A stretch of DNA of 64,000 nucleotides from Saccharina japonica (GCA_008828725.1 MEHQ01003574.1:62001-126000), one strand, 5' to 3'; counted from the stretch's first letter, positions 12,500-51,689 are shown. A program made the numbers and translations. Notes: generated by a model not told the origin, from the letters alone.

Positions 12500-12785
12500 A
12501 CTATTACATTTGCAGGCGCCTGAGGAAAATATCGTGCAGGCGAGCTGCGCTTGGAACCCTGACCGGTGGGGTGCCTGGAATCAGGGTGGCTGATGGGCCT
12601 CCGGCGGCTCCTACGGAGGGCTGATTACATATCTGCACCTTGTGGGCGGGAGCAGCGTGCCCAATGGGAAGGGTCCACTGCGGGGTCAACGTACCAACCG
12701 GGAGCAGCGAGCCAATAGCAGAAGCTCGCCTGCTGGATATTTTCATCAGGCGGCTGCGAATATAATTGTCTCGGCTATCAACCAT
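12500..12785. repeat. Dispersed repeat related to 1250-1370
   Basis: The text tggggtgcc...atcagggtggctg ... gagcagc...caatagcagaagctcgcc recurs near 1275-1365 in diverged form. A minus-strand open frame through it is not counted as a gene. Confidence 0.45.
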
Positions 12786-12939
12786 TTATTCGAAGCTGGG
12801 CCAAGTCGTAAATAGACCGCTGCTGGCTTCGTGCCAGATGGGTGTTAGTCAAACATGCCATACATATGAATACGTAGGAGGCCCGTCATTCTGGGCACGT
12901 CAAGGTCTATGTTGTTTGCCAGTGTTCGTGTAGTGTAGG

Positions 12940-13150
12940 GGGGGGGTGTACTCATGTCGTGCACGGCCGTAGTCATATGACCATAGACCTTCGCATCCCT
13001 ACAATGCCGGGACGGAGCACGTTGGGTTTTCACCAACCAGGCAGACATTGCTTGCACCAAGCGCGAAGCGCCGTGAGGTATTGGGCGAGTCGCATGGAGG
13101 GTGAGCTGCATCCTGCTAAGAACCGCCTCTGAGGCGGACTTGCATATGGA
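12940..13150 (+). mobile_element. Family-C poly-G element
   Basis: ggggggggtgtactcatgtc, then the full family body to aagaaccgcc. Confidence 0.8.
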
Positions 13151-13509
13151 CGACAGCTTCAATGAGTTAATTTAATTTCTGGTGTGGCCACTTCCGGAGA
13201 CAGCAATGGGGTTTACTATGTAACTGCCTCGCGGATGCCTTACCATATTAACACTACGTGATACGACCATTCCCCTTGTGCGGAGCAAAGGTTCTCCACC
13301 CCGCACAAATGATCTACTCGACCGCCAGCTTTGGTGACCGCCAAAAAAAAAAAAAAAAAACGGCACCCTGGTTGTCTAGCTCACGCAGCGAGTGGCGTGT
13401 TTTACAGCGTCGTTGCTCACCGACGCCAATCCGACCTATAAATATATCATATATTTGTAGGGGGCGTGCAGTCAAGGGGGGTCGAACCACGGTCTCCTAA
13501 GAAGCATGG

Positions 13510-13575
13510 TTGGTGTTAAGTCGTCGGTGGGCACGGCATCACAAACTCTCCGCCTTGGCCTTGGCTTCGACAAAA
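13510..13575 (-). repeat. Partial copy of the 3' end of DOT1 exon 18
   Basis: Resembles 13851-13905 (ccaaggccaaggcggagagt versus ggccaagtcggtgagt) and continues into the flanking intron (cgtcgacgactaac). It includes a degraded splice donor. Confidence 0.6.
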
Positions 13576-13882
13576 TGAATAAAATACACGGAGGACTTTA
13601 AGCATCCGCCCAAACCTATATACATCTTAATCTCGACCGCCTGGAAGAATTATCGGACTAATTTTGTAATAAAGGGCTAGTGTGGGCTGTCAACCATGTT
13701 GTTGAAGCAAGGCAAATGGTACAAAAACACTCGAATCTGACCTTAACCTCGGTCCCGACCACCTGCTCATTTGCTCCGAAAAAAAGACGTATTGGGGGAG
13801 TTGTGACATTAAGCAGTGTGGACTATCAGCAAATAACGGTGTTAGGGTTAGTCGTCGACGGGCTTGGCACTCGAAAACTCAC

Positions 13883-41134
<27,252 letters not shown>

Positions 41135-41139
41135 AGGCC

Positions 41140-42240
41140 AGTGCTCCGCCCGAATTCTCCAAGAGGCGTTTCTCTACAGCATACTGCGCGTTTTTTTCGG
41201 TACGATCGGTGAACGGGGTCGGGGAGCAGGGAGTTGTACTGTAAGTTGGAATCCAGGTTTATACCGGGAGCGACCTAAAAAAAACAAAAAGAGAAAGGCG
41301 GCTGCATCTATCACCGGTCCAGAAAGAGCGTGCACTAGTACAGCAGGAGTAATACCATGTTGCGTGTCGTGTCATATGTACACACCCCCCTCTGTTTTTT
41401 AAGAAATTGTTACGAATACGTTAGCTGTGAATTCGACCGATTGAGTGGTTGGTACTCAAATTTGTAAGCTGCGTGATAACATCGGGTGCGCGTGTTCTTC
41501 ATTCCATATACAACACGGTGTTTGTCAATTCAACATATGATACGATGTAGTACGGGGGGGGCTTTTGAAGTAAGGAGCAGAACCCACGATGAGCCCAAAA
41601 AAACATACATCCCCCCTACTGTGTACACACCATATTTGGTTCTGATTACAAATGCTTCCCCGTAATAGTTGATATATTACTTCGTACTCAGTTTTTCCAA
41701 GTTGTATATGTAGGCCGTTCGCGCGTGTTCTGCAACACACTAGACACGTCTCCTACCCCAACAGCCTGGGCTACTCCGTGTGGCCGCTGCTGTGAGCATC
41801 ATATATGTACGTATACAAGGCGCTTCGAGTAGCAGCGGGTGGTTCCGCCCGCTACGCTGGCTCACAAGGAAGAATGGAACGGAACAGGCGGTCCAATATT
41901 TTAGGTGCAAGCAGGCGACTTGGGAATGCCAAGAGCTCCATGCTCCAGGAAAACAACCCAGACGCCGTACGCACGAAGGCACGTAATACTTATTTTGATA
42001 CGTACGAATGAGAAAGAACAGCAAGGCACAGCACCGTGAAAAAATGAAAATCGCATGAAAACGATGCTTTGATATTTATATGAAAATCCCCTTCCCCTCT
42101 GATGTAATTTCCCCCCTCCCGCTTGGAACTCCTACTCGTAGCGCCGCTCAACAAAGCTACGGTTGCGCTTCTGCCAGCCTCGTACGATCCTCGCCCCTCT
42201 CGCAACCACCTCGCCACCGATTCGGCGCGGGTGGAGCTTT
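41140..42240. other. Upstream region of the DOT1 gene
   Basis: It presumably contains the promoter; no TATA-like or other motif can be pointed to with confidence. A dispersed repeat (family M, tgtgtacacaccatatttgg) lies at 41560-41680, with relatives at 8550-8640, 12370 and 53930. Confidence 0.35.
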
Positions 42241-42249
42241 CCTCCCTTC

Positions 42250-42900
42250 CTGCCCCAGAGAGCCCCTTGGCCCGCCTCGCGCCCGGTAACCATTCACCCC
42301 TACGCGTGAATCCTCTTATGGCCAAATAAATGGACTTTATTTTGGACGGACATCTCACCGCCGGCCTCATACAGCACTTCACTTCGCCATACGCGAGCCC
42401 TGTGGTTATCATACCAAATAAATACGGTGGGATTCGGCTCACGAACAACTACAAGAAGTTGAACAACATCAGCATCCTCGGACAGCTCCTCACGCCCGGC
42501 GTCGACAAAGTCCTAGACAAGTTGCGCAGCCGTCGGATTTGTTTCCCTTCTTTGACCTGGTCTCTTCGTTCCGTCAGATCACGTGTTAATAACAGACACG
42601 ATCCCCCTCACGGCTTTCTGCACGCCCACGCGCCTCTTCCCAGCGGTTTGTCATGCCACAAGGGAACAGCGCGGCGCCAGGATGGTTCGTCCAGGATATC
42701 AACGAGGTCACCAAAGGCTTCGCCAACGTAGCCGCCTACCTCGATGACGTCACCGCTTTCGATCCGGATCCTCTACGAGTACTGCTCACGTCCTCAACTC
42801 TTCAAGGAGCTTTTCAAGCAGCTACGTACGAAAGCACAATCTCAAGCTCTCGCCGTGGAAGGCGAAGATCGATATCGATGCCACCGACACGGGTTTTCTA
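42250..42900 (+). mobile_element. Ty3/gypsy-type LTR retrotransposon fossil (reverse transcriptase part)
   Basis: Protein fragments matching the start and the middle of a Ty3/gypsy reverse transcriptase are present, including the SPYASPVVIIPNK region and a YLDDV-type catalytic box. Only about 0.65 kb remains. No LTRs, gag, protease, RNase H or integrase were seen. It is broken, with several disruptions, and looks old. A family-A element abuts it on the right. Confidence 0.8.
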
Positions 42901-42904
42901 AAAC

Positions 42905-44092
42905 CACGGCGTCTGACGCGTGCTACGAGAGAGGTAGGTATACCTTTTTTTGGCTGAAACGTTTTCTGAATGACGGGAGGCTCCTCAACCCATTCATAAC
43001 TGAAACAAAAATACCACACTAATTCCAAGTAGTTTGTCCCCAAATACGTGGGATCAGTTCTTGAGGGATTAACCCAAAGTCGACGGAATTTCGTTCTTGT
43101 GTTGCAATATTTTTCATTGCATACTTGTTAGGGCCCGTATTAACGAAGACAGCAAAAATTCAATTTGGAAAATAAAATCCTATTTGAATGCGATTTCGCA
43201 AAAAAAAACTGGTTTGCGTCCTATGAGGAATAGTGAATTGCTCGTTCAAATATTTATGAAATCGAAAAAACGCAGAATGTGTCACAGCGCCCAGGTGAAA
43301 AAAATCGACGAGAGGAGACGAGAGGGAAGGCATGCGTCGACGCGTGCGCGCCGCCGCCAGCATGCTTTTGCTTTTGACCGCCCAGGCTAGGAAGCTATCG
43401 CTCTCAGCGTCTCCTGGGTGGGCGTAAGGATCCCTGGAACGCCACGGGCGAGACAGGGACGACGATGGTGTTATCGAAGTCTTGAGCGTATCATGCTGTT
43501 TTTGGGTCGATCGCTCGGTTTTTGATCGGCTTGAAGCATCGAGCTGCTTGAAAAGTTGGGATTGCGACCGCCATGATTGGTTTTGAGGCGCCACCGCCGG
43601 GGTACGCTGTGCTATGGTCTATAAGCGTGGGCGCGACTGTTGTCCCGGTGGCCTCGGGTTGTGGTTCACGTGTTGTCGCCTCGGTCGTGGTCATCGATGC
43701 CACCAAGAAATGACCAGATTGTACCGGGGGCGTTTGCCCACCGTGGACATGCCGGTCCAAGTCGGGCCAACTCCTCAATTTGATTTGAATTCTACCTAAA
43801 AGAAGGTCCTGGGACCTTCTTGTTTTTTTGGTCCAATTCAAATTGATTAGACCCCAAGATCCTAATCTTTGATGCTGGTGCGCGTGTTGACCAATGAAAA
43901 GAGAATTTGAATTTTAGTTTTTCCAAATTGAATTTATTTCATACTCGTTAATATGGGCCCTTAGGCCATGGGATTGCTCATCCGGTATATAGCACTGTGT
44001 TATTTTCCTCCAAAATATGTTCTTGGGGTTGAGGTATAGGGCACCCTCGGGAAAAAAAATGGTGCACTTCTACCATAGCAAGCGTCATTTCT
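42905..44092. mobile_element. Family-A element, long copy (1.2 kb)
   Basis: Ends ctgacgcgtgctacgagaga and cacttctaccatagcaagcg, inverted. It is three to four times longer than other copies. A mini-MITE block lies at 43010-43075, and 43140-43950 is private sequence with long inverted portions (cgtattaacgaagacagc...; ...catactcgttaatatgggcc), itself probably a nested insertion. No transposase frame is seen. Confidence 0.65.
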
Positions 44093-44099
44093 CCCGCGG

Positions 44100-44760
44100 G
44101 TAATCGGCCGAACGCCAGGAAAAAGGCGACGCCTTTAGGAGAGTGCCGACGCCCTTGGACGTCAAACAACGAAGGTCCCTCCTTGGTGGTCTATCCTTCT
44201 CAGAAAAATCTCGGCAGACATGACCGAAAGGATTAGGTCCATCAACCTCCCTCCTGAAGCAAAGGGGCGAAGTTCCATTTCGTTCGTAATCTGCTTGCTG
44301 TACTCGTAGGCTGCAGTTCCCCCCCCCCCCCGGTTAGCCGGCTTTTGCCTTGCAAATAATACGTAGAGGCGTGGAAGCGGGTTGTGAATCGCCGTACGTT
44401 TGATCCATTTCTTCCAATTCTTTCGGGTGGATTTTGGATCGTCCTGATTTTCTACGCATCTGCATATACAGCTTCAAGGGGGGCTTGTGTCATGGTATCC
44501 CTGTTCCCCTCTATTTGATATGGAGGCGTTAATAGGAATAATCTCTGACGGAAGAGAGTGTTTACGCCGCTCGCCCAGAACCATCTCAGCGGAGAGAGAA
44601 TTTATCATTCAAAGCATCCAAACCCTTTAAGAATTTGAGTGTATGCAGAGTCAACCTGCACAGCAGTAGTCGGGCTTGTCCCATGCTCCATTATCTTATC
44701 CTGTTACCCCAAACCGTGAGACTAGAGTATCTTTACAACCGAATAAACGAGTACAGTAGT
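44100..44760. other. Non-coding stretch
   Basis: Apart from a C12 run near 44320, nothing is recognised. Confidence 0.4.
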
Positions 44761-44761
44761 C

Positions 44762-45090
44762 GCCCCGGTGGGCTAGCAGGTAACCACGAAACTTGTTAGC
44801 GTCAAGGTCACGAGTTCGAGCCCCCCCGTGTGCATGCCCGTAGGGACTTTTTCTCGCAAAAAATCTTGACTAGCTGAAAGCGCGAGAGCGTGAGTTAGCA
44901 AAATTCGATGAAAATCGACGAGCGTTGGGAAGGCTGAACCCTCTGCGCGATAAAAAATCAAGGCAAGAACCGTAGTGGGGGAGGAGGGAGAGGAGCCTAC
45001 TTTGTGACCCCGGATCTGAGTTACGACTAGGGAGGGAGAAAGACGGAAGTGCAAAGATAATGAATGGGATGGAAAAAAAAAAAAAAAAAA
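44762..45090 (+). mobile_element. tRNA-derived SINE with poly-A tail
   Basis: The head has a box-A-like gtgggctagcaggtaacca and, about 40 bp on, a box-B-like gagttcgagcccc, spaced as in a tRNA gene. The body carries ttgtgaccccggatctgagt, and the element ends in A18 (45073-45090). A 5'-truncated relative sits at 56530-56720. Confidence 0.75.
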
Positions 45091-45094
45091 GTAG

Positions 45095-45285
45095 TAGCGG
45101 TCCCTCTATAGTGCCCGTGAAGTAGTGCCGGTTGCCCGCTAGAGCGCCTGTGGGATTGCTTGGCACATACCAGGTATGGGATTAATCAGGGTGGCCGTGT
45201 GCGGAGTAGTGCCGGTTGCCGCTATAGTGCCGGTATTGTTGGCTGGCGCATACCGGCACTACGTATAGGGGGACCACTAACGTAC
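45095..45285. mobile_element. Family-D MITE copy 2
   Basis: agtagcggtccctctatagt and tatagggggaccact; it follows the SINE tail directly. Confidence 0.85.
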
Positions 45286-45393
45286 CTGGCATTTACGCCT
45301 ATTGTAAATTGTCTAGGGGGTGTGGAATAGGAAAGGCGTACACACCAACCTACAGAAACTACGTCATGGTCGCGTCTTCCTCTCCACCCAAGC

Positions 45394-45465
45394 AGGGGGG
45401 GGGAGGGGGGGCGTACTCATTTGTTGCTTGCCTTAGTCATTTGACCATTGACCAGGGGGGGGGGG
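45394..45465 (+). mobile_element. Family-C poly-G element, variant body, truncated
   Basis: gggggggcgtactcatttgt then catttgaccattgacc and a second G run. Confidence 0.7.
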
Positions 45466-45782
45466 TTGTAGCTGGTGGGCGTCGGTAACAGCCCCATCTG
45501 GAGCGATAGTGGTGTTTTTGGGTGTTTGTTTCGATTCGTCCAGCCCTGGTGTTGGCACAACGTGGAAGGCATGGCCAGACCGAGGAAATAAATGTACCAC
45601 TATCTGCACCTCTGCCCACAAGCAACACCGGATACTTCGTGTAACACCTCATATTTCATGTATTCAAATTCCGGCAGTACACGCAGAGCCGTTGGCGGTT
45701 AGCGTAATACCGACATGACTATACGAGTTGATATGGCTCTGTCTGGTCGACTACTACCGTAAAGAGCATGAAGTCCGCACAG

Positions 45783-45977
45783 GGGTGCGATCTCAGTGCT
45801 CTGCTATTTTTCCAGCACGGGAAGGTTGCCAATACCGAATAAGGTGCTTTCGGACAGATCTGGTCGAGGGCCTTCCGAAAAACTGATGTTCGGTATTATG
45901 GTATTATAATACTGCTGTAGCACCCTTGCCGTTGTCGAGAAAACGAGCGCAGAGATCGCACCCCTATGCGAACTCAA
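45783..45977. mobile_element. Family-J element, short copy
   Basis: Inverted ends ggggtgcgatctcagtgctc and gcgcagagatcgcacccc. Confidence 0.75.
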
Positions 45978-46361
45978 CGCCCTTTACAGCAGTAATACTA
46001 TTAATAGCAAAATAGTACCGGTACTAACTGTAACCCTCCTCACCCTAATCCTAGGTGCATACCACTCTGGACGGAAATGTAAGGACCGTTCGTGCACAAA
46101 TGCCAATAACTATCGGTCCTTATATATCCGTCTGGAGTGCTAAGTCTACTCCGAGCTCCGAGTAGCCGAGTAGTTTATACAGAAAAGGAAGCATGTTCCT
46201 GGAACAAAATATGGCTGAGTTCTCGAGCAAGTCACTTTCGATTTTGAACGACGAAAACACCCATTCAAAAAATGTAAGTACCGGTACCCCGCTTACTACA
46301 GCGGTAGTACCAGGCACGAGGTATATTACCTGTACTGGTACAGTAGTATGCTATCCATTGG

Positions 46362-46368
46362 CACCCCC

Positions 46369-46399
<31 letters not shown>
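46362..46399 (+). repeat. Poly-C run
   Basis: About 30 C in a row, possibly the tail of a family-C element on the minus strand, though its body is not evident. Confidence 0.9.
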
Positions 46400-47273
46400 A
46401 GTTCAGGTGCCCAACCCTGCTTTGGTGCGTTGCTGCTCTCAGCACAACCGTACGTAGAGGATCAGAGGATTCGTAATGTGGATACGTATATACATGCGTC
46501 TGCCCTCGTACCTTATCCCCTGACCGAGATACAGCGCCGGACAACCGTTCAATGACGAAGGAGATACAGCAGATACATATAATAGGGGCAACTGCATGCC
46601 GGCTGCTGTAAGCGATCAAAGAGACTTGTATATAGCCTCGTGACACACCAGGTACCAGCGGCAGTGTACATGGTGCAGAGGAGCATGCCCGTATTAGGTT
46701 TACCGGGTGACATTCTTCGCTCACTCTGCATTTTTCGTCGAATACCTAGCGGTGCAAGCAGCAGTGCGTAAATTGCTCGCTAACCACAGCAGCAGCCTCT
46801 GCCAAGTAGAGCTGCAGAACCAGTGGAAAGCTGTGGCTTACCTCTATAGCCCAGAAGGTATCAGCTCAGCACATCGACAGCTCTAAAGCTCTTCTGCTCG
46901 AGGCGGTGCTCATCGCACAACGCAAAGCACACCAGCTGTATGTAGTCTAGGCAAGCTCCTATTGTAGACCCTAGACCTTAGACCACACCTCGTTTCGCGC
47001 GAAATTCCAAACATAACCGAGGCCTGCGCGCCTTCAACTAGCAAGTGGACTTGTGAAGATAACAACGCTCAGCTCACCGTCGTGCACGAGTGATCTTCCC
47101 CAGTAGTCCGCTGGGGAATGTCCAGGCTCCAGCGTTCACCGGTAGCAGCAGCAACAACAACCCAGAGTAGTGCAGTAGCATCGCGCCAAATCGAAACGAG
47201 CAAGGGGTTTCCATGATCCGCTGAGGCGTTTTTTCTTTTTATTTATTTGATTTTTTCGTTCCTGCGCGCTCAG

Positions 47274-47429
47274 CAAGCCACACCCGAGCCGCATTGTGGG
47301 TGCGCTTTCGTCCTCAAACTTGAAAATATCGTTCGAGAGTTGGAGGAAGTGTCACGCTGCGTCTTGCGCGCCTTCGACCAACAGATAGCTTCAACTGGTT
47401 GGGTGCGCTTTGCCCTGGACATTGGTCAG
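47274..47429 (+). CDS. Orphan internal exon of an unknown gene
   Basis: A T-rich tract ends in cctgcgcgctcag, and 52 codons later comes gtaagagct; phase 0-0. The peptide reads QATPEPHCGCAFVLKLENIVRELEEVSRCVLRAFD..IASTGWVRFALDIGQ, with a helical heptad-like stretch. I do not recognise it. It may be a 5' part of the LRR gene 5 kb downstream or the remains of another gene. No partner exon was found nearby. Confidence 0.5.
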
Positions 47430-47672
47430 GTAAGAGCTCATGTTCTACTACCCTACTACTGCTGTACGTCCGTATGATACGACGAAACCTATACACAGCC
47501 TACACCAATATATACTAACCTGCTGGGTCTACAGCAATGCCCTTTTGTTGCGGCAAATGCAGTTTTCATATTTTACGATGTACCAGGTACCCGGTATCAG
47601 GCATATGTTTTCGTGTCGTATATTGTATATTTGAATGAGAGTGTCCGTCATTTACTACTTTTACTATTAATA

Positions 47673-47772
47673 GGGACCATAGTAAATAGGACCAAATATT
47701 GTTACTAAAATAGGTAAATATATAGGTTTTTGTGTATACCGTAGGTCCTATTTACTATGGTCCCCCGTAATA
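47673..47772. mobile_element. Family-E MITE
   Basis: ccatagtaaataggaccaaa and gtcctatttactatgg, near-perfect ends. Confidence 0.88.
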
Positions 47773-48214
47773 TTAGTACTGCCAAAAGCATCCCGCACTA
47801 ATCCAAAGTAGTTTGTCCTCAAAAACGTGGGTGCAGTTCCACAGGGGGTACATACGTATACGTAACTGCAAGTAATTTATCAACGAAACGTGGGTGCAGC
47901 CTTACAGGAGGGGTTTCAGGTTCATCCCCGGGTTTGCATGTAAAGCTTACAGCATGTAGCTACGTAATATACTATTTCCAAGTAATTTGTCCCCCCAAAC
48001 CGTGGGTGCCGTTTTTATTTTTTTCAGCTTTTCTTCGTAGAGTCGGAAAAATTACATTTATTTGCAGCACGGGAAAGAGTTTTGCGTCGTCTTCTTGGGG
48101 GGGTATATCGCACTCTGCTTTGTCTGCCGGATTGTGGGCTCGTACGATTCAGACCCAACTGCGGGTTGCTTACGGCCGAGGGTCTACGAGCATATGCCCA
48201 CTCTTCCGGGGGGC

Positions 48215-48322
48215 CATGGTTAATAGGACCTACTACGTTACAGACAAACACCTGTATATTTCCCTATTTTTCTAACATTATTTTGGTCCTATTTCCTATA
48301 CTGTATGGTCCTCCGTAATAAT
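48215..48322. mobile_element. Family-E MITE, diverged, inverted body
   Basis: ccatggttaataggacctac and ttggtcctatttcctatac. Confidence 0.65.
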
Positions 48323-48739
48323 AGTATTGAAAATGTCGGAGCAGAAATTATTCCGATCCCGATGCGGGCCTGTGAACAGCCGATATCCGATACACCCGGC
48401 TATTTATCGGACCGGATCGGATCCTATCGTATTATTAGCATTTCGTCCGGCAGGATATTTCTGGGAAATTTACAGGTCACTAATAGTGTGGTCGGGTTTA
48501 GGGTTAGGGTTAGGGTTATAGGTGTTCTACGCCTTTACATTGATCCAAGATGTTACCGGACGATTTGTTAATAGTCCTCATCGGATCGCTAAAAACTCCG
48601 ATGCCACGTATAATATGCCAAACGATATGCAAGGCGAAATTACGAAAACACGAAAATACTTGGTAGAGGTCATGGTATTTGCCGAGGAGCACGCAGATTT
48701 TGTTTTCTCCTGACACCGACGTCGAATTGTTCGCCTTGG

Positions 48740-50242
48740 ACACCCCCAACAGGGCGGGAGGGGGGGGAGGGGGGGTGTACTCATGTCATGCATGGTCGTA
48801 GTCGTATGACCACATACCGGGGGCGGGGGGGGGGTCTAGAGCGATATCCCCCACCCGTCACGAAGAGCAAATGCGTTTTTGACGGGAATCGGGACACTAC
48901 ATTTTCCGATGTGATAACCGACACTCGTATGATACATGCGATTTCCGATTTATGGGAACTTCCGCTACGATGTCCAACACTACTGTTTGTATAATTCGAA
49001 GTACACGTAGCCGCGATTGATATTATTCGGGACGCTTTGGCGACACCAAATCACACGTATGACTACATATATATATAATATGTACGCGTTCACTACTACT
49101 GTTGTTGCCCACCCACTTAACCCATCCATTCAGAACTGGAAAAAATATATCTCGCACTAATTCCAAGTAGTTTGTCCCCAAATATTTGGGACCAGTTCTT
49201 AAGGGGTTAAGCGGAGAACAAACGAACAAGTAAGACAACGGGGGGGGGGGGTGCGTTGGAAAATGTCCGCATGGTTGACACACTCACCACCTTCGAACAT
49301 GGCTGGCTGTGCCTGACCAGACCAGGGCGTCGTCGGACAAGCGTCCCCTACATATGCACGTACGGTACACCACCTCAATAATATTCTGCTCTTTTTTGCA
49401 CTGTTTGTGCAAAAACCCGAAATGAGTCCTGCTTGCAACGACTTAGGATAGATAGTCCAGGGGCCGGGCTATTTGCTTGTTTGCGGTCTTCCTACGAAGT
49501 ATTAATAGATGAAGGCACGGGCCTAGACCCTATTATTGACCCAATCCAACCCCTACTAACCGCAATGCAACAACAGTAGTAGTGAACGCGTACATATTAT
49601 ATATATATGTAGTCATACGTGTGATTTGGTGTCGCCAAAGCGTCCCGAATAATATCAATCGCGGCTACGTATACTTCGAAGTATACAAATAGTAGTGTTG
49701 GACATCGTAGCGGAAGTTCCCATAAATCGGAAATCGCATGTATCATACGAGTGTCGGTTATCACATCGGAAAATGTAGTGTCCCGATTCCCGTCAAAAAC
49801 GCATTTGCTCTTCGTGACGGGTGGGGGATATCGCTCTAGACCCCCCCCCCCGCCCCCGGTATGTGGTCATACGACTACGACCATGCATGACATGAGTACA
49901 CCCCCCCTCCCCGGGGGGGGGGGGGGTGCGTGAAAAATGTCCGCATGGTTGACACAGTCACCACCTTCGAACATGGCTGGCTGTGTCTGACCAGACCAGG
50001 GCGTCGTCGGACAAGCGTCCCCTACATATGCACGTACGGTACACCACCTCAATAATATTCTGCTCTTTTTTGCACTGTTTGTGCAAAAACCCGAAATGAG
50101 TCCTGCTTGCAACGACTTAGGATAGATAGTCCAGGGGCCGGGCTATTTGCTTGTTTGCGGTCTTCCTACGAAGTATTAATAGATGAAGGCACGGGCCTAG
50201 ACCCTATTATTGACCCAATCCAACCCCTACTAACCGCAACTC
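48740..50242. repeat. Young composite duplication (inverted plus direct)
   Basis: Segment A (about 48770-49108) returns almost unchanged but inverted at about 49568-49905. Segment B (about 49240-49562) returns in direct orientation at about 49915-50240. Differences are a few bases and G/C-run lengths. A mini-MITE (49112-49212) lies between the first A and B only. Confidence 0.9.
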
Positions 50243-50572
50243 TGACCCCAAACCGAAGCCGGAATGGGTCGGAAAAGGCCAGAAACGCGGCTGCGCCGCT
50301 TTCCAGGATTTGTATTGTCCCGACCTACGGACCACGATTTGCTTCCCTGACAAACACTACAGCAGCAGGGAGTAGAAACATCCCGGAAAAGTTTTATCCT
50401 ACGTAAGGCGTTGCAAAAGCTACTGCCCTGATCAAAACGCAGCCCGCAAGGTTATTTGTTGTTCTGCGTTTTGTGGTATTTTTGTGCCCTGTCGTATACG
50501 TTGGCCTCCCAGTTGCGCGATGAAAGTCAGACCGTTTATCCTCGCGCTATTAATTCGTGGTGTAACGGATCT

Positions 50573-50785
50573 AGTGTTGGATATCGTATCGAAAGTTTCG
50601 ATATATCGTGTACGAAGTATATAAATATCGAACTTCTCGATATATCGTGTATATAAAATCGAACTTTCGATGTACCGTATATACGTATCGAAGGCGTTTT
50701 GCCCTCCATCCCCTGGCATCCCCGTTTTTTTATGGAGGTATTGAACGAAGGCTTCGATATATCAAATATCGAATCGTGTACGTAA
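50573..50785. mobile_element. Family-I element with TCGATA palindromes
   Basis: tagtgttggatatcgtatcg at the left, and repeated atatcgaa / ttcgatatat blocks. The segment ccctccatcccctggcatcc is shared, inverted, with the copy at 62.15 kb. Confidence 0.6.
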
Positions 50786-51309
50786 ATTGTTTTTTTGCTC
50801 TTGTTTTATCGGTATCGTGTCGAACGAACACTGAACAGATCCCGTTTCGACTTTCACTTGTCGAACATTACGCGATTTTACCCGAAACCAAAAGTAACTC
50901 CTTAAAATATCGACCCGTAGCCGTGTACTCTCATCCTACGTACAGTATGATAGCTCTTGCCGATGTAATGCCCTATACATGCATAACGTGCGCGCACTGG
51001 AACGACTGCTGTTTACAGGGCTGCTCCAAATAAGCGCTACTGCACTGCTGTGGAGGACCAACCACTACTATCATCGTACCTCGTGCATGCCTGGTACCTG
51101 GTACGAAGTAGTTGGTGAACTCCAGCGACTTCAAGTGCGAAATGATGACAGGTACGATACGAGTGCTCCTACCGCAAGCAGTCAGTATGCGTACGCTGTG
51201 GGAAGAATGTTGTATGCCGCAACCACCTATGGAAAATTCCGATTCTTCCGATTCCGCACCCCTGGAGCACAAAAACAGTTGCCCTTGTATGCATTCGCTA
51301 TGGGACACG

Positions 51310-51625
51310 ACGTTCGTGGGTGGCACTGCTGTGTTTCAGTACGCGGTTCTGTGTTTCAGTACGCGGTACTGCTGCTGTGTTCCAGTCCGCGGCACTGCTG
51401 TGTTCCAGCACGTCGTACTGTATTCCAGTACGCGGTACTGCTGTGTTCCAGTTACTACACGCTACTGCTGTGTTGCAGTACGCGGTACTGTTTTCCAGTA
51501 CACACTTGTGTTACAGCAGTATATAGTACGCGGTATTGCTGCGCTCCGATACGCGCTAGTGTGTTCTATTAATAGTACGCAGTACTGTGTTCCAGTACGC
51601 GGTGCGGTACAGTGTTCCAGTACGT
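51310..51625 (+). repeat. Minisatellite of about 22-bp units
   Basis: About 13 units of gtactgctgtgttccagtac + gcg, imperfect, partly palindromic around GTAC. Confidence 0.9.
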
Positions 51626-51689
51626 GACGCCACTTGAGAAACCTTTGGCGGAGAAGGTTCAAAGTCTTACGAAGTACATTTGAGGCAGG

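Noticed and set aside
41140-42240. Promoter elements for the DOT1 gene
   Set aside because: No motif stands out from the background, and core promoter signals of this group are not well defined.
50107-50406. 99-residue frame after the second B segment
   Set aside because: Its first third lies in the duplicated segment and the rest has no borders or similarity.
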